Below, piece after piece: positions 1 to 14,000 of a stretch of 64,000 bases of DNA. This stretch comes from Piper betle (taxonomy: Eukaryota > Streptophyta > Magnoliopsida > Piperales > Piperaceae): the NCBI GenBank assembly GCA_033002965.1, contig JAURVB010013111.1, forward strand, positions 1 through 64,000. Reading direction: 5' to 3'. The position numbers and the translations under genes were made by a program. Each line of letters opens with the position of its first letter. Position 1 is the stretch's first letter. The notes below the pieces were generated by a model, which was given only the letters and a program-made list of their open reading frames with translations, did not search any database and was not told the origin of the DNA.

Positions 1-784
1 GCATTGCTGGATGTGTTGAAAGGGAGTTTTTGGATTAAGAGAAGACCCATAACACCTATTGTGAGTCTCTTTTAAAAGCTCAAAGGGCCTAACATTCCTT
101 TCTTCATTTTAAGGAAGGTTTCACATAATAGAATTATATATTTTATTGTATTATTTTGCGCTTTTAATATTTTGTGACAATTATCTTGATTATGATAACA
201 ACTGGAATTGAGATTAAGTCTAAGTATGCTCCATCGAGAAGTGCCCAAGAGCTTCTATTTTACTCGAGTGTGATCAAGTATTGCCACGGATTGGATACAT
301 CATGTCTATAGGAAGCTAACTTGGGTTTTAATATTTGATATGTAAATATGAGTTTTATCGGTATCATCCACTCCTTAAAACAACATATCTTCTCGGAACA
401 AGCATTACAGGTCGGTGGATTATCAGTTATTTTTAGTTGTGACTACACTAAAATGAATTCTAATTTATATATTGTCAGTTTGCTTCATTTTTGGCATTTG
501 TATACATATTTTGTTTTGTGATGCAGTTGATCATATTTTTTTGGGATATTGTGTAACAACTCTAGCCAAATCTTGTCCATTTCCCTTTATTATTATTTGC
601 AATTGTGATTTCGTTTGTGGATTATGTGTCATAAAATGTAAATTGGCAACAATAGTTTGATGTTGATATGGGTATATCCGCGCTAGCTTTACTAACAATC
701 TCTATCTTCATTATTACACGTTATACTTGGGACATATATGTTGGGGTTTGTATTAATCAATTTGCATATTGTTCGTTTGTACAG
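1..784. other. AT-rich non-coding stretch
   Basis: No open frame with recognisable protein similarity is seen here. The short frame at 472-660 is low-complexity and hydrophobic with no family resemblance. Its position just upstream of the degenerate exon-9 copy of ENGase means part of it may be decayed ENGase intron sequence, but no clear alignment to intron 8 of the intact gene was visible by eye. Confidence 0.5.
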
Positions 785-984
785 CATGTTCTCGATGGTT
801 CTTCGATCCTTCTCCGAGTACAGTGAACACTTCTATCAAATGAGTTACAATTTTGTCATTAACATTTCTCAATTTGATGATTAATTCATATGTTCTCTAA
901 CATTTTGATTAAGCTTTTCAAAGAATTAAAAATTTAACTGTAGATCGAGAGTATAAAAAAGCATTAATTCTATGTATATTGTCA

Positions 985-1347
985 GCACTACAAAAAAAAA
1001 AGGGTTTTTCTCTACATTTCAAAAGAAGTGTTTATCCATGCCATTTTTTACCAGTAGAAAAAGTTTAAATTTATTTTTAAATTTAGAAAATTTTAAAGGG
1101 TAAATGTGTGTTAATTTTCAAAATTTTATCCACACCAAAAAAAAAAAAGCTTTTCTCCATCCCACTTTTTCCACCACATTTTTTTCACGTTTTAAAATTA
1201 ATGATAATTTTTTAGGGTGGAAAAAATTAAAAAATTAATACATATTCACTTTCAAATATTTTTAAATATAAAAAATATATTATTTTCTCTACAGTTAAAA
1301 ATGGTGTAGATAAGGCAAGGAGAAAAAATCATTTTTTTAATAATGTA
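985..1347. mobile_element. CACTA-like MITE, copy 1
   Basis: The element starts with CACTACAAAAAAAA and ends near 1347 with an inverted CTAC-containing, A/T-rich terminus followed by a shared TTTTTCTC block. It has no coding capacity. Its interior, around AAAAATTAATACAT, matches the element at 18226-18541, so the two are copies of one family. The exact 3' border and the 3-bp target duplication could not be fixed. Confidence 0.5.
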
Positions 1348-2894
1348 GGGTACTATATGTTTCAGTTTCATTTAAAAAACTCATATATGGCTGTATATAT
1401 ATATTGTAATGGTGGGTTTGGTTCTAAAATGAACGAATTGAAGTACAGATAGAAGTTTGGTGGTCAGATTTTGTACTTGAAACTAAAACAAATTTTAGCC
1501 AAAATTGGATCAAGCCAAATTAAATATTTTTAAATTTTTTTAATGCATGAAAAAATGTTGCCCAAATTTAAAATTTAACGGCGACTTAGTCAAACATATG
1601 TTTCATTCACATAAAATATTACCATGAATCTACCAAATAACATTATAACAACCCATAAAAACATTAATTTAAATATAAGTCCATTTATAAGTGCACTCAT
1701 TTACTTAGGTTTTTTTTAAAAAAAATTATTGACTCATTTTGGCCGGTCTAAATTTATTCAATTCCAAATCAAAATATAGAAGTCATTTATAAGTGCACTC
1801 ACCACCAACCGAAAATTGAACCAAATAATTAATTTTAGAACCTTCGGTTTGGTACGGGATTATGCTCACCACTAGGCCCTAATCAGTAAAAATGGTTCAT
1901 AAATATTAACGGTTCAATATGAAACAGCTTCTTAGCATCATTATTAGTAAATATACAAGGGCCTGGATGATTATTGATAAGCTGCAGGTGGCCCTGCCAA
2001 CTTATTTACTTATAATTTTTTTAAAAAATAATCTCGCGTGCAAAGCAGAACCCTTTTCAACAAATCTGTAAAGACTTACTAATTATTTATAATTATAATT
2101 ATTCCCTTCTAAATCAAACACGTATAATTAAAGACTCCTAAATCTTGATATACATAAAAAAAATAATCGTAATCATTTTCTTCTATATTAAACACTTTGA
2201 CTCCTATTCATGATATAAAATAATCACATAGAATACATTTTAATTAATAAAAATATTTATGAGGTTATGAAAAAATGGGCGGCAGAGTGTTGCCGTTGGG
2301 TTGGGTTTGGTCTGTGTTTTGCAAGGCTCAAACATGACCCGATATTAATAACCCAAATTTATGCATTAGAATGTACTTTTCTTTAATTTAGACCAGGACC
2401 TAATATAGAAACCTGGACCCGAATCGATAATAAATATTACATAATTTATATAGAACTATAAAAAATTTTAAATATTTTAAGACATTTCATATGTATATAT
2501 AGTACACTTTATATATTTTAGAAGTTATTATATATATATACACAAAATTATATAAAGAAAAATCAAAATTCAAAATAAAAATTAAATATTTTACAGTTCG
2601 GCCCATGCTCAGATATAAAGCGGGTACTAATAAGAACTTGGAACCTTAAACTTGAATCTAATATAATTGGACCTGAATCCGATATTTTTAAGTTAGATGC
2701 CCTATTTGACTCGGGAGCACATGATTTATTCTGTTAAAAAGAACTCATTGCACTTTATACTGACGTAGAGTAACGTGTTGCCGTTGTTTTTCTTTTTTTA
2801 AAATTATTTTTTAGGAATTTACTTGTTTTCTGCTCTAAGTGATGATAGTCAATACCCCCCAAATTTACTCGTGATGCTAGTGATATATGGTTAG
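1348..2894. other. AT-rich non-coding stretch (intron-equivalent of the ENGase pseudogene)
   Basis: It lies between the exon-9-like and exon-10-like fragments of the pseudogene, equivalent to the large intron 9 of the intact gene. No gene, long ORF or clear repeat structure is seen. Confidence 0.5.
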
Positions 2895-2960
2895 TTTTAA
2901 GGATGCAGCTTACAGTGGAGGCTCAATCCTACAATTCAACGGCACCATTGAAGACTCTCC

Positions 2961-3357
2961 TGTCACAATAAGACTCTTTGAAACAGCCAGTTCTGTAGGA
3001 GACTCACCTGTATACATATCTTATAAGGTAAGTTCAAACCAATGACAAAATTCACAGGGTGCATGATCATGAATTTTCAAACTAGAGGCAAACCTTTGTG
3101 TGAACAAAATGATGAATTCTTTTGGCGCAATGTAACATGGCAAAAGGAAAATGCAGACATGTCACAATAAGACTCTTTGAAACGGTCAGTCCTGTAGGAG
3201 ACTCGCCCGTATACATATCTTATAAGGTAAGTTCAAACCAATGACAAAATTCGCAGGGTGCATGATCATGAATTTTCAAACTAGAAGCAAACCCTTGTGT
3301 GAACAAATGATGAATTCTTTTGACACATTGTAACCTGGCAAAAGGAAAATGCAGACA
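2961..3357 (+). repeat. 199-bp tandem duplication inside the ENGase pseudogene
   Basis: Unit 1 is 2961-3159 and unit 2 is 3160-3357. Each unit holds the 3' half of exon 10 with its GTAAGT donor plus about 130 bp of intron. The units differ at a few substitutions and a single-base deletion. The duplication is absent from the intact gene at 13381-13560, so it arose in the pseudogene lineage. Confidence 0.9.
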
Positions 3358-4233
3358 GTTTGGTTATCATGTTTTGTCCATGTTTACAGTGGGAACGGGT
3401 GGCAGACTCTTTGTTGAGTTTATCACTTGGATATACCAATAATTTCGAGAAAGGTTCTATTTTTCTGCTGGTTGATGATCAAGAGATTCAAGACTTTTCC
3501 CTCAATCAATAAGCAAATTTGACAGATTTTTCATAGCATCTCAAATTAGCAATAATGAAGTGGAAGGAGAAGGTTGGACATTACTGCAAGGGAGCATTTA
3601 TCTGAAAGATCGCACTTTAACATCCATTAGTGCAATCTGTTCCAAGGCAAGCAAAAACCAGTCTACACAATATTAAGCATCACTCGGTGAGATAAGCATT
3701 AGACAATCTGAATCATGGACTGTATTTCCCCTCCTAGTTCATGGTTGGGCAACAGGGGAGAATGTGGAGTGGGGACTGGTTCCCAGGGGTGAAAACTGTG
3801 AGCATCAAACTCAGCTGGAAGCTAATGGTAGAATCAAGCGACCCTCCACTGTTCCTCACGTATAATGTCTGTTGCAGAGGACTAGCCAACAAAGATGACG
3901 ATGACCTAGTAGGGGCGGATGCAAATTACCTAGGGTTGCAAGAGTGGAATCCCTTTATGTCTCTGATCTGATTGTTCGAAGCGATGCTTCTGCTTTACTC
4001 TTCATAATTCAAGTCTGCAGCAAAGACGGGGCATGCCAAAAGTTAGATGAGTCACCAACATTTCAATTGCAGGTTGAATGAACAGTTGTGATGCAAATTT
4101 GGGAGTTGTAAAAATTAGTGTTAATTAACTGTTATCTTGTGAGAATAAATAAACATGGAGTGGGAGAAGCTTCTCCATCATTGCCATATGAATGTTAAGC
4201 TAATTGTGTGGTTGTGTGTGAACTACAAAATAA

Positions 4234-4502
4234 AGTTCTGGTAATGGAACGAGGAACATCAAATCTTGACGCCGGTCCTCCATGACTCTTGATGATCGGC
4301 GTTCCCCTATGTGTCCGCTTGCGGTGGACGCAATACCCAATCCAGTATGATATATCGTCTTCCTCGCTGTACCCAGTTCTGCTAACGGAGCAAGGGATAT
4401 CAAATCCCATTATTATGCAAAACAAAACTCAAGTCCGAAGCATACGCACATGGGGACGCCGGCCTCATGATTGTTGATGATCAGCGTCCCCTTGTGTGTC
4501 CT
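4234..4502. repeat. Diverged direct repeat pair with inverted cores
   Basis: Two related blocks start at about 4235 (GTTCTGGTAATGGAAC) and 4376 (GTTCTGCTAACGGAGC). Each ends in a GACGCCGG...GATGATC(A/G)GCGT(T/C)CCC core, at 4268-4316 and 4455-4502. Within the second core GGGGACGC (4452-4459) is complementary to GCGTCCCC (4484-4491), so it can form a hairpin. No protein family is recognised in either strand. Confidence 0.55.
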
Positions 4503-5043
4503 GGCAAACACAATACCTGTTTATGTTTTAAGACATTAAAATAGATGTGGTAGGATGGAATATAAATCAGGTATGCATATTTGTAAATAATTTGAATCCA
4601 CATATCTAGTTGTGTGTGAATATTGCACCTATTTTATTTTATTTATAATATATTTGTGTTTGGTCCGGATCCGCTTAAATAAGAATGGGTTCGAGACATG
4701 GACAAATATACTATGAATTTGATTTAAATCTGAAAATAAAAACTAGAATTTAAAAATTATATATTTATTTTATTTACGTATCTTCGTCCAATCTAAATTA
4801 GTAAAACCTATATCCCAGTCGAATTCACCAAATTAATTAAAATAATATAATTTTTAAAATAAAAATAAAATAATAATAAATATTATTTAAAATATTTAAA
4901 TAAAATAATATATATTCGGATTGAGCAAAGATTATCATACGATGTATTACATATCAAAAGAGTTTAACCTCTAAAACTTTTCGTTGAATATAAGCATTTA
5001 GAATTTTGATCGGATTCACATGTATCGGGCCCAATCTTGTAAT
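4503..5043. other. AT-rich upstream region of ENGase
   Basis: This stretch is strongly AT-rich and holds the presumed promoter of the ENGase gene. No convincing TATA box can be singled out because many A/T runs qualify. No ORF of interest is present on either strand. Confidence 0.4.
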
Positions 5044-8000
5044 ATGCGCAAGCTCAAGCTCCTCCTCAAGCGCCTCCTCCGACTCCTCCCCAAACCCCGC
5101 CCCTCCCCCATGGCGCCGCCCGGGGACGACGCCACCGCCGCCGCCGACCGTCCACGGATCGACCACCTCAAGCCTGCAACGCCCGTCTCCTACCCCATCA
5201 AGACCATGGACGACCTGCACTCCAGGTCCTACTTCCAATCCTTCCACTACCCCTTCAACAAGGCCTCCACCCCGCTCGACCTGCCCGCTGCTGCCTCGTC
5301 GGCTGCTCTGCCGCCCCGGCCCAGGCTGCTGGTCTGCCATGACATGCAAGGTGGGTACGTGGATGATAAGTGGGTTCAAGGTGGCGCCAATTCCGATGCC
5401 TATGCGATCTGGCACTGGTATTTGATCGATGTCTTTGTGTATTTCTCGCATAATTTGGTCACCCTGCCGCCGCCTTGCTGGACCAATGCTGGGCATGCCC
5501 ATGGTGTGAAGGTGTGCTTTGCTCTCTTCTTTTTACCGGTGGTTCTGCTACTGTTTACTGATCTTTGTTTGTTTGGGGGGATAACCGTCTGTTTGGGAAT
5601 TTTTTTGGTTTGTAATTGTCGGGTTCTGATGCTTATTCTATATGGACAGTTAGATTGTGAACTGTTTGAATAATGTTCTGTTTATTTGGTTTTGAATCTG
5701 GTTGCTGTTTGTCATCATGATCTTCTCTTTTCACATTCTAAGCTTTGTTTTGGCTTGAATTGTTATCGATTTACATGTTTTTCTTCCTAACGATGTGTTT
5801 CCTGTGGGCATGATGCGCCCCAGTTCATGGATTTGTCAATCATTTTGCGATCAGATAGTCATTGCACCAAGCCATTATATTTTTTCTTATTTGTTTCATT
5901 TTTAGTATACCAATTCAAACAGCGGTTTGTTGGGGATTTTTGGTTTGTAATTGTTGGGTTCTGATGCTTATACTGTGGCCAGTTCGATAATTGAACCGTT
6001 TGAATAATGTAATGCATATTTGGTTATGAATTTTCTGCTGTTTGTCAACATGATCTTCTCTTTTGACATTAGGCTTCTAAGTTTTTTTGGCTTGAATTGT
6101 ATACCAATCCATTTTATAATTTCATGATTTGTTTCATTTTTGCGGACCAATTCATTGTTGTTTTTACCTTTCTGGGGGGTATGAGAGCTTTGATCATCTC
6201 GTGAAAGATAAAAGGTACTTGAGGTTTCTTTTGTTTTGGGTTCGAATTGGCTGTTTCGTTAGCGTTGAAAATTTTTCTTTGAGGCTTATCTCCAGGATGA
6301 TCAATCTACAAGTCCCAGCCGTGTAGGTGCTGGGCACGTTCATCACAGAGTGGGACGAAGGAAGAGCTGCTTGTGATGTATTACTCTCCTCGAAGGTGTC
6401 TGCTCATCTGTATGCAGAACGACTTACAGAACTTGCTGCTGCTCTAGGCTTTGATGGATGGCTGGTAATGTCGAAAACTTTCCCAAGTTTACATGAGAGC
6501 GAAAGCTAATGAGCTGTTGAGATTCCCCTCTTGTCTTTCCTGTATTTGTTCTCTCCAGTTTTCATGTTTTGTTATTTTACAATTTGACAAGTATAACATT
6601 AACTTTGTGTCATTTCCTAATTAAATTACTCAAAATTGAATATCAGACCAAGTCTTGATCAATAATTAGATCGGATTTGATATTAAAGATCCTGGTTCAA
6701 CTCTGCTACCTCTGCTTGTTTGCCTCTCGAGCAAATTAGATGTGTGTGATCCATTAGCTGTATCTTGCCTTACATAACTATGAATATCCTTGTTGGAGGC
6801 ATATGTTTGTGCAAAAAAATGTGATTTATGCGAATGATCATTAACTAATACCTGCAATTTGTTGTCGATAGTTACCTTGCTAAAAAAATTGTTTTCTATT
6901 ATTTGATGGCCATAATTATATGCAGCTCAACATGGAGGTTAATCTTGATCAGGCACAAATTCCTAATCTGAAAGAATTTGTCAGTCATTTAACGGAGACA
7001 ATGCACTCTTCTGTACCAGGATCTCTGATTATATGGTAAACCTTTGAAACTATTCATTCATTCATTGCACAGCTCATTAAATCACAACATTCTGGACTTA
7101 AACTATCCTTTATGTATAAATTTCTTTGATGTATTTAGGTATGACAGTGTAACCAAAGATGGAGTTCTTGACTGGCAAAATCAGTTGAATGAATATAACA
7201 AGCCTTTCTTTGACTTATGTGATGGCATATTCGTAAATTACACTTGGAAGGTGATTAGCAATGCCTTTATGATTTACCCAAGGAATATTTTAGCCTCTGA
7301 TGATTTTGAAATTCATGCTAACATAAAATTTTGCAGGAGCATTATCCCAAAAAATCGGCTTCTATTGCGGGTCAAAGAAAATTTGATGTGTACATGGGTA
7401 TAGACGTGTTTGGAAGAGGAACATTTGGTGGTGGACAGTGGACTGTAAGTTTTACTTCCATAAAGATTATGACTCCACAAGTTGCACTCATTGGCTTGTT
7501 TAATTAATATAAGGTGAAAAGGTTGATGAGTTGTTTCTTGCTTATGTACATTTTCTGCATGTTACTTATTTGATCTAAGAAGATAAGTTGATCGCATATG
7601 TTGGTCAGTTGGTTGTAGCTAAACAGTGTCTCGTCTTTTATAATGTTTTTTTTGTGTGTGGCAGACAAATGTTGCGCTGGATGTCATAAAGAAGGATTAC
7701 GTATCAGCTGCCTTGTTTGCTCCAGGATGGGTTTATGAAACAAAACAACCACCTGATTTTCAATCTGCACAAAATCGGTATTTCTTAAACCTATTTATAC
7801 AAAAAAAACATTGGCTAGGATCTTGTTTAATATAGTAGATTTTTGAGCTTTGATTAATGTGTCATTCTTTTGTAAATAAGTTATATTTGATTTGCGACAA
7901 CTTTGAAATAGAGTGGGCCAGATCAATGCTTCCATGAAAATCAGGCACACAGATCAATGCTTGAGTATCCAGTATGCAATGGGCATTCTTATCTTGAGGC

Positions 8001-11000
8001 TATTAAATTTTTCTGGTCATGCTCTGATAATTTTGGCAGTTGGTGGGGCCTTGTGCAGAAGTCTTGGAGTTTGGCGCAAAAGTATCCAAAATGTCTTCCA
8101 TTTTACTCCAATTTTGATCAGGTATGGAACTATAGTGGTTTAATAACATGAAATTTGTTTTGTATAATGTGCAATGTTTAAAACAAGTTTATCTGGTCCT
8201 CAACTTGTTCCAGCCTTTTTTCAGGGCCACGGTCTTCATATTTTTATTGAGGGAAAGAAAGTATCATCCAGTTCTTGGAATAACATATCGGCTCAAACAC
8301 TCCAGGTGGGTGAATTATCTTCGAACTGCAATCATTGCTTACAAAATAGTATTGCAAATTGCAACACAAGTCACGATATATAAGTGTCAAGAAGTATAAA
8401 ATCCAGGTGCCTGGGGGTTCTTTCACAAGGAAATATATTATTAGACTTTGATGATATCAACCTGTAGGTGAATGATTTGGGATTTTATATCTCTCTTTTT
8501 TTGCTCCTCCTACATTGGTCCAACATCAATCAATGAAGCTAGTTTTCATCTTTGTTTGACTGCCAAAATAAAAAGGAAACATAGATGAATGTAGGCAGCT
8601 AGAAAGATATTTGGATAGCAGAGTCATGTAGACTTTTGGCAGTAGGTAATGCTAGCAAATGAAGGAGTTTTGAAGCCTGGCAGTGGCACTGCTCTCAAAT
8701 GAGGGGGTATGGTTCATAATGTCCTTTAATCTGCAGTTGGCTGATCATCTCTTCTTGAGCTACCAACTATTGCCGTCATTCTCTTTTTTACATTCCATTT
8801 GTAGGTTGGTACTTGAAAGTTAGAACTTGAAGACTACCAAGCTTCGTATTGCACTATTTTGGGCCTAAGAAAGTGAGACAAATCTGTTTTAATCTTGAGT
8901 TTTTTTGTGGGCCAAAGCTTGGGCGACAAATAAGGCTCGAATGGCCTAAACTCGTGGGAGAAAATAGCTCATCATACCAAAGAGAAATTTGCCACTAAAG
9001 TTCTGAATTTGGATCAATTAGCTGTTTCAGGAAATGGAGTTTTTGTTAAGACATTGCATAGGAGCACTAATTGAGAAATGCATGCTTTTTATTTGAGCTG
9101 AATGAGAAAGGACCCAACGGTCTATCTTTAATTAATGCATGCATGCATTTGATTGATTTGATAATTAATCATGATGAGGTAAAAAGGAAGAGTATTGCTT
9201 ATATGATGGAATTTAAGGCGCTACAACATTGATTATTACCATCAGAAGAAAGGAAATAAAATATTTTTTCTAATCAGCATATTGGATTATTAGAATGCAA
9301 GCAAATACTTGTTTGTACAAGTTATGGCATTAACCTAAGTTTACCTGAAATAAGGTGCCAATGATGATGGTTTTTCTAATTATTGCATTAGGAATTTTCA
9401 AGTTACATTTATACATTCCCTATAATTCCAGCCTCTACTTGTTACCAATGATATATTTGTTAAGATATATGCTGACAGATGTCCACAATGTCTTATTTTT
9501 ACAGCCTATTCTGGATGGTTCTTCAGATTCTTCTCCAAGTACAGTGGAAGCTTCTATCGAGTAAGTTGAAATTCTTCTCCAAGTACAGTTGGCAACACTT
9601 GCGTTCTAGTTGTGCCAATGAATGACTTGAAAATTCAATTTAGCTGTACAGAGATTGTTAAAAAATGCAACTTAGGTTTTGGACAAATGGTAACACTGTC
9701 TTTAGAGAGGATTGCAGGTAGGATTTGTTGAAGATGGAATCTGAATTTCTTAAATTAATTAATTTGATAACATGAGAAGCTTGATTAGTTTTCCGGGCCT
9801 CTGTGCTGTAAACTTTTTCCATTTCTTCTCCCATGTCTCTGACACAAATGAATTGGATTGAAAGCAGTTTTCTCATTTCGATGGTTCGACTCAGATTTCA
9901 AAAACGAGCTTTTACCATATTTGTAGAACATAGTAAGCTCATTATTGAAAGAAAAATGCCCGCTTTCTATGCGATAGCATATGGTAATTATGGATTTCAC
10001 TATTGATGGAAGTATAGATATCAGTCAGGAGATTATATCTCATCAGCATTCATTTACTTCAGTGGCCGTTTTTTATGGTCAACAATTTACTGGCACACTT
10101 AGGATAAATAATGGTAACATAATAGTCCCTAAAGTTGATTGCAAGGCAGAGCAGGCTAAAAGCATAGTTCGTGGGAGATTTACTCAAGTGTGAGTGTTTG
10201 TAGCAGAAACATGGAGCGGCCCAAATTCTTCCTAGTTATTGCTAGCAGAAGAAAGTTTTATGCAGTGATGAATGCAGCTTTAGCATGGGGTGAAAAGTAT
10301 GTAGTTATCGTGCACTGTGGGAGATTTAATGGAAAAATTGTGTATCTCAACGGGTAAGTCAAAACAAGTTCCTCATCTATTGTTCTGGGAGCAGACTGAA
10401 TAAAGAAAGGCACTATCTGTTGGCTATAACAGATTAGTACGAAGGGTATTCCTCAAAAATTAAATGGATAAGCTAGGATTAAATTGTTTGTCAAAGAATG
10501 TGGAAAAGTTATTTTGATTGCTCCTAATGTCCACGAGAGGCCAAGGGGACAATCGTGAATTGAAATCACTACTTTTGATTGTTCCTCATGCCCTCAATGG
10601 AGGGCCTTTAAGCATGAATTTCTCCATAAGTCTTTTTCTGGTTGTTTCTTGTTGAAATTCTTGTTAGAAAAAATTTTCCATGAAAAGCTGAGACTGTGCA
10701 ATTGGCTGCCACTCTTGATCTTGTCATGGACTACAATTTATAGTTTGTTGTCACTATACTAGGATGTTATCATGGAGAAACCGAGAATCCCCCGTTACTA
10801 TTCATGGTTGTAGGGTCCTAGCGCAGGTAATGACTAATAAAAAACAACACTAACACACAAATTAGTATGCCTACGTATCTTGGGACTACCAAATATCATA
10901 ACACCTATTCAAGTTATTTAATGCAGAATTTATTCAAATATATCATGAGTAACAATTTATGATAGTGAATTCAATTAAAAAATTTCACAAGTGTTGGCGA

Positions 11001-14000
11001 ATTTTGATCAAACCATACGAGTGAATGAGTTTGAAGAGAATCTCTCACAAATCCTAAAGTGAACTTGTCAAACTCAAGGGCTTTGTGTGCTGCAATTAAA
11101 CAGTTAAGATGCTTATGAATTCGGCAAAATATCATAACATAATTAGCAATGCAAAATAAATAGTGTAAGGAAAAGAAATCAAACAATAGAGATACTAGGA
11201 GTTTTTAAAGAGGTTTGGAACTCTCTTATTCTCTCTTAGCCCACCAAGTCCTTCGCTTGGGTAGGTCTTCTAACTTCACTATGGTAAATACTTGTACACC
11301 TATAAGCAACTACTTGTTCTTCTCCAAACTTTTTCCAACGAGCGGAAGCAACAGACACACTAGTTTCTTACAATCTCGTTCCACCAAGCTTAAGATAACT
11401 GGTACCACTCCTACACCTATAAGCAACACTCCAACACGTTGGAACAATGCCAACCAAAGCTAGATCTTCCTACACAATCCACACCGAATGGCAAAGGCTC
11501 TCTCAGACTCCAAACATCATTCACAAAAGATCACACCTTTGATATTTTTACAAATACAAAGTGGCTTCACAGGACAATAGCCGATCTCTAAGCACTTAGC
11601 ACACTTTGATTCTCCTCTTTGTTCTTGTTGCACAAATCAATCCAATAGCCTCAATGCTTCATCAACCTTGCTCTCTCCCAAATCTTCTAGCTTCTATTTA
11701 TAACCGAAGGTGGCTAATCTCCACCATTGATCCAAAATGGTCGGATTTGACTTTTGGTGCATTTAATCAAGTTCGGCCAACCAACACATTTTATTACACA
11801 TAATCATTAGGCTGCCGAATGTTTTTGCCCAATAATCTGAGAGCTTTCAAATCCCATGCTTGAACAACTGTTCGAAGCCTTTTCGATTTCCTTGAGTGAT
11901 GTTGTCCATGCCCATGTCCAAATCCGAGCGCCCCCTTGGTTAATGATCACTCCCATGGAAACCCTAATTTTTAGTGTTCGGTAATCGATCGATCTTCTGA
12001 ATTCTATCCGATTGTCTAATTTACCAATTGTTTTGTGCCCTCGTTGGATTGGTAACTGATCACTCTTTTGAAACATCTTTTGAACTTTGTTGTCGAGACC
12101 TATATTCTCCAAAACTTGAATCTCGTTCAAAAGATCATAAGTGCTTCTTCTTGGATATTCTTGAAGTGTTTCATCATGAAAACCTAGGGTCTAACAATCT
12201 CCTCCTTTTTTATGATAACAACATTTCTTTATACTTTTACATTGATTGAATCCTTTCAACTTGCATCTTGGATCTGAAGTAGGTGTGTTTGCCAATCCGC
12301 ACGAAGCTTTGCACCCTCTTCATACTCTTCAAGCCTTCAATGGTTTTCAAGGTCCAAGCTCCTCGTAAGCTTCTTTTCACAACTTGGAGAAAGCTAGTGA
12401 TATTCAATAGAAGACCATGCAACGAGTATGAGATACAAAGTCATGCCATGCTTCATGATTTCTAAGCCAATAAGACATCGACAATCCTAGATGCAAAGTT
12501 TGTCATTTTCGTTCATCATAAACAAAAAACATTATAAGTTTGGTCCATGGGATGATTAACTCTTAAAAACAAATATAGCTGAAACTCACACCTACATAAT
12601 TAGCACTCCCCCTACATTGAAGCATCCCCTCACACAAGCTCTCTTCAATGGTGACAAACTAGAATGCTTCAAATGCAGTTGTAGCTAGAAGAGTAAGCAC
12701 ATAGGATTAAGCCATCAAAAGGAGAAGTGGATGCAAATTGTGCCATCCTTATTATACTATGGCAGTTGCCATTTCTATGTGCTATGTTGTCATTGATGGT
12801 GTTTGTTCTCGTCTAGTTTTTAAGATCGTGCCCAATTATCATCCCTATTTCTTTTAAAGTAACAATTTACTCCCCATCCTGCTTGTCAAGCTCTTATTTT
12901 CTTCTGTTGTCTTCCAGGAAATAGTAGTATAGATATGGGATAAGTGTTTTTCTGCGATCTTCAAATAAGTTAGCCGAGTTTTAAGAGGAAAGTTGAGAGA
13001 CCAGAGGGTGAACAATGTGGTTGCACAGATGGGGTGGATGAGGAAGAAAATGCTAATATTTTTAATTAGAATGTTAAGAAGGGAAAGAGAGGATGGAGGT
13101 GGCAGAGAAAAACAGAGAGGAGTTAGCCAAACAAGAGAGCAGAAGGATCAGGGCAATCAAATCCGCATATTTCATCAACTTCATTATGATATTTTACTCC
13201 TTCATAATACACTATTGGTAGGAATCTGGGTAAAGTACTCATCTGGTGTATCTTTCCTGATAGTTATTTGGCAATCATTGAAAGATATTTTTTGTTGCAT
13301 GTTTCCATTACTGTTTTCTTACTGTAACAGTTGTTAATAATAGTTACATCTTGAATATGATATTCGGTATGTATGCCTAGTCTGAAGGATGCATCTTATA
13401 ACGGGGGTTCATCGATAAAATTCAGCGGTACCATTGAAGCCAACTCTTCCATCTCAATTAGACTTTTTGAAGCGGACATTCCTCTGGGAGATTTACCTAT
13501 ATATATAACATACACGGTAAGTTATTGTGTTTACATGGCAATTTGATGATGCAGGAAGCTTTATTTTTGTAGGAACCTTACTTTAATAACTATGCCATTG
13601 CTTATATTGGAGGACCCCATGGGAGATAGTTACACTTTGTGGATTTGAAACGTATATCCTTTGGTACTTGTTTTTAATAAGTAATTGGATCATAATTGAA
13701 ATGAGCTTCCTATGCTACTTTTGCTACATGGATCAAGTATTATTACCCAGACAGTGGTTAAAATTGAAAATGCTTCAAACTTGTCTTTGGAAAGCTGTTT
13801 ATTTGACTTTGTGTCTCTAAGTGCTCTATCTTTGCTACATATTTCCCTAAAAGGAAATGTTTTTTTATTTGAAGATAAAAAGGAAAAAAATTTAAGAGAG
13901 AAAAATGGGAATTTGATCTGGTGCTCTATGCAGGGTAATCATTTTGCTGGAAGTTTTTCCTTGGATTTTCGTTTTTTACTTTTCGTGTAGATGTTTGTAT

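Larger units (their letters stand above)
785..4081 (+). pseudogene. Partial ENGase (GH85) pseudogene, C-terminal exons only
   Basis: This is a decayed copy of the last three exons of the ENGase gene at 5044-14806. Exon 9 is at 785-839 (one base shorter than the intact copy, with its donor GT changed to AT). Exon 10 is at 2895-3027, with acceptor and donor retained. Exon 11 runs from 3390 to the stop at 4079-4081. In exon 11 the frame meets a stop after FSLNQ near 3510 and continues in another frame with SKFDRFFIASQIS, so there is a frameshift; another stop follows near 3675. The final residues SPTFQLQV are kept. All upstream exons, including the catalytic Asn/Glu exon, are absent. It cannot make an active enzyme. 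Similarity to the neighbour was judged by eye from shared exon borders and peptides. Confidence 0.85.

Noticed and set aside
9981..10193. 70-codon ORF in ENGase intron 9
   Set aside because: Considered as a MULE-type transposase fragment, but no diagnostic motif could be pointed to.
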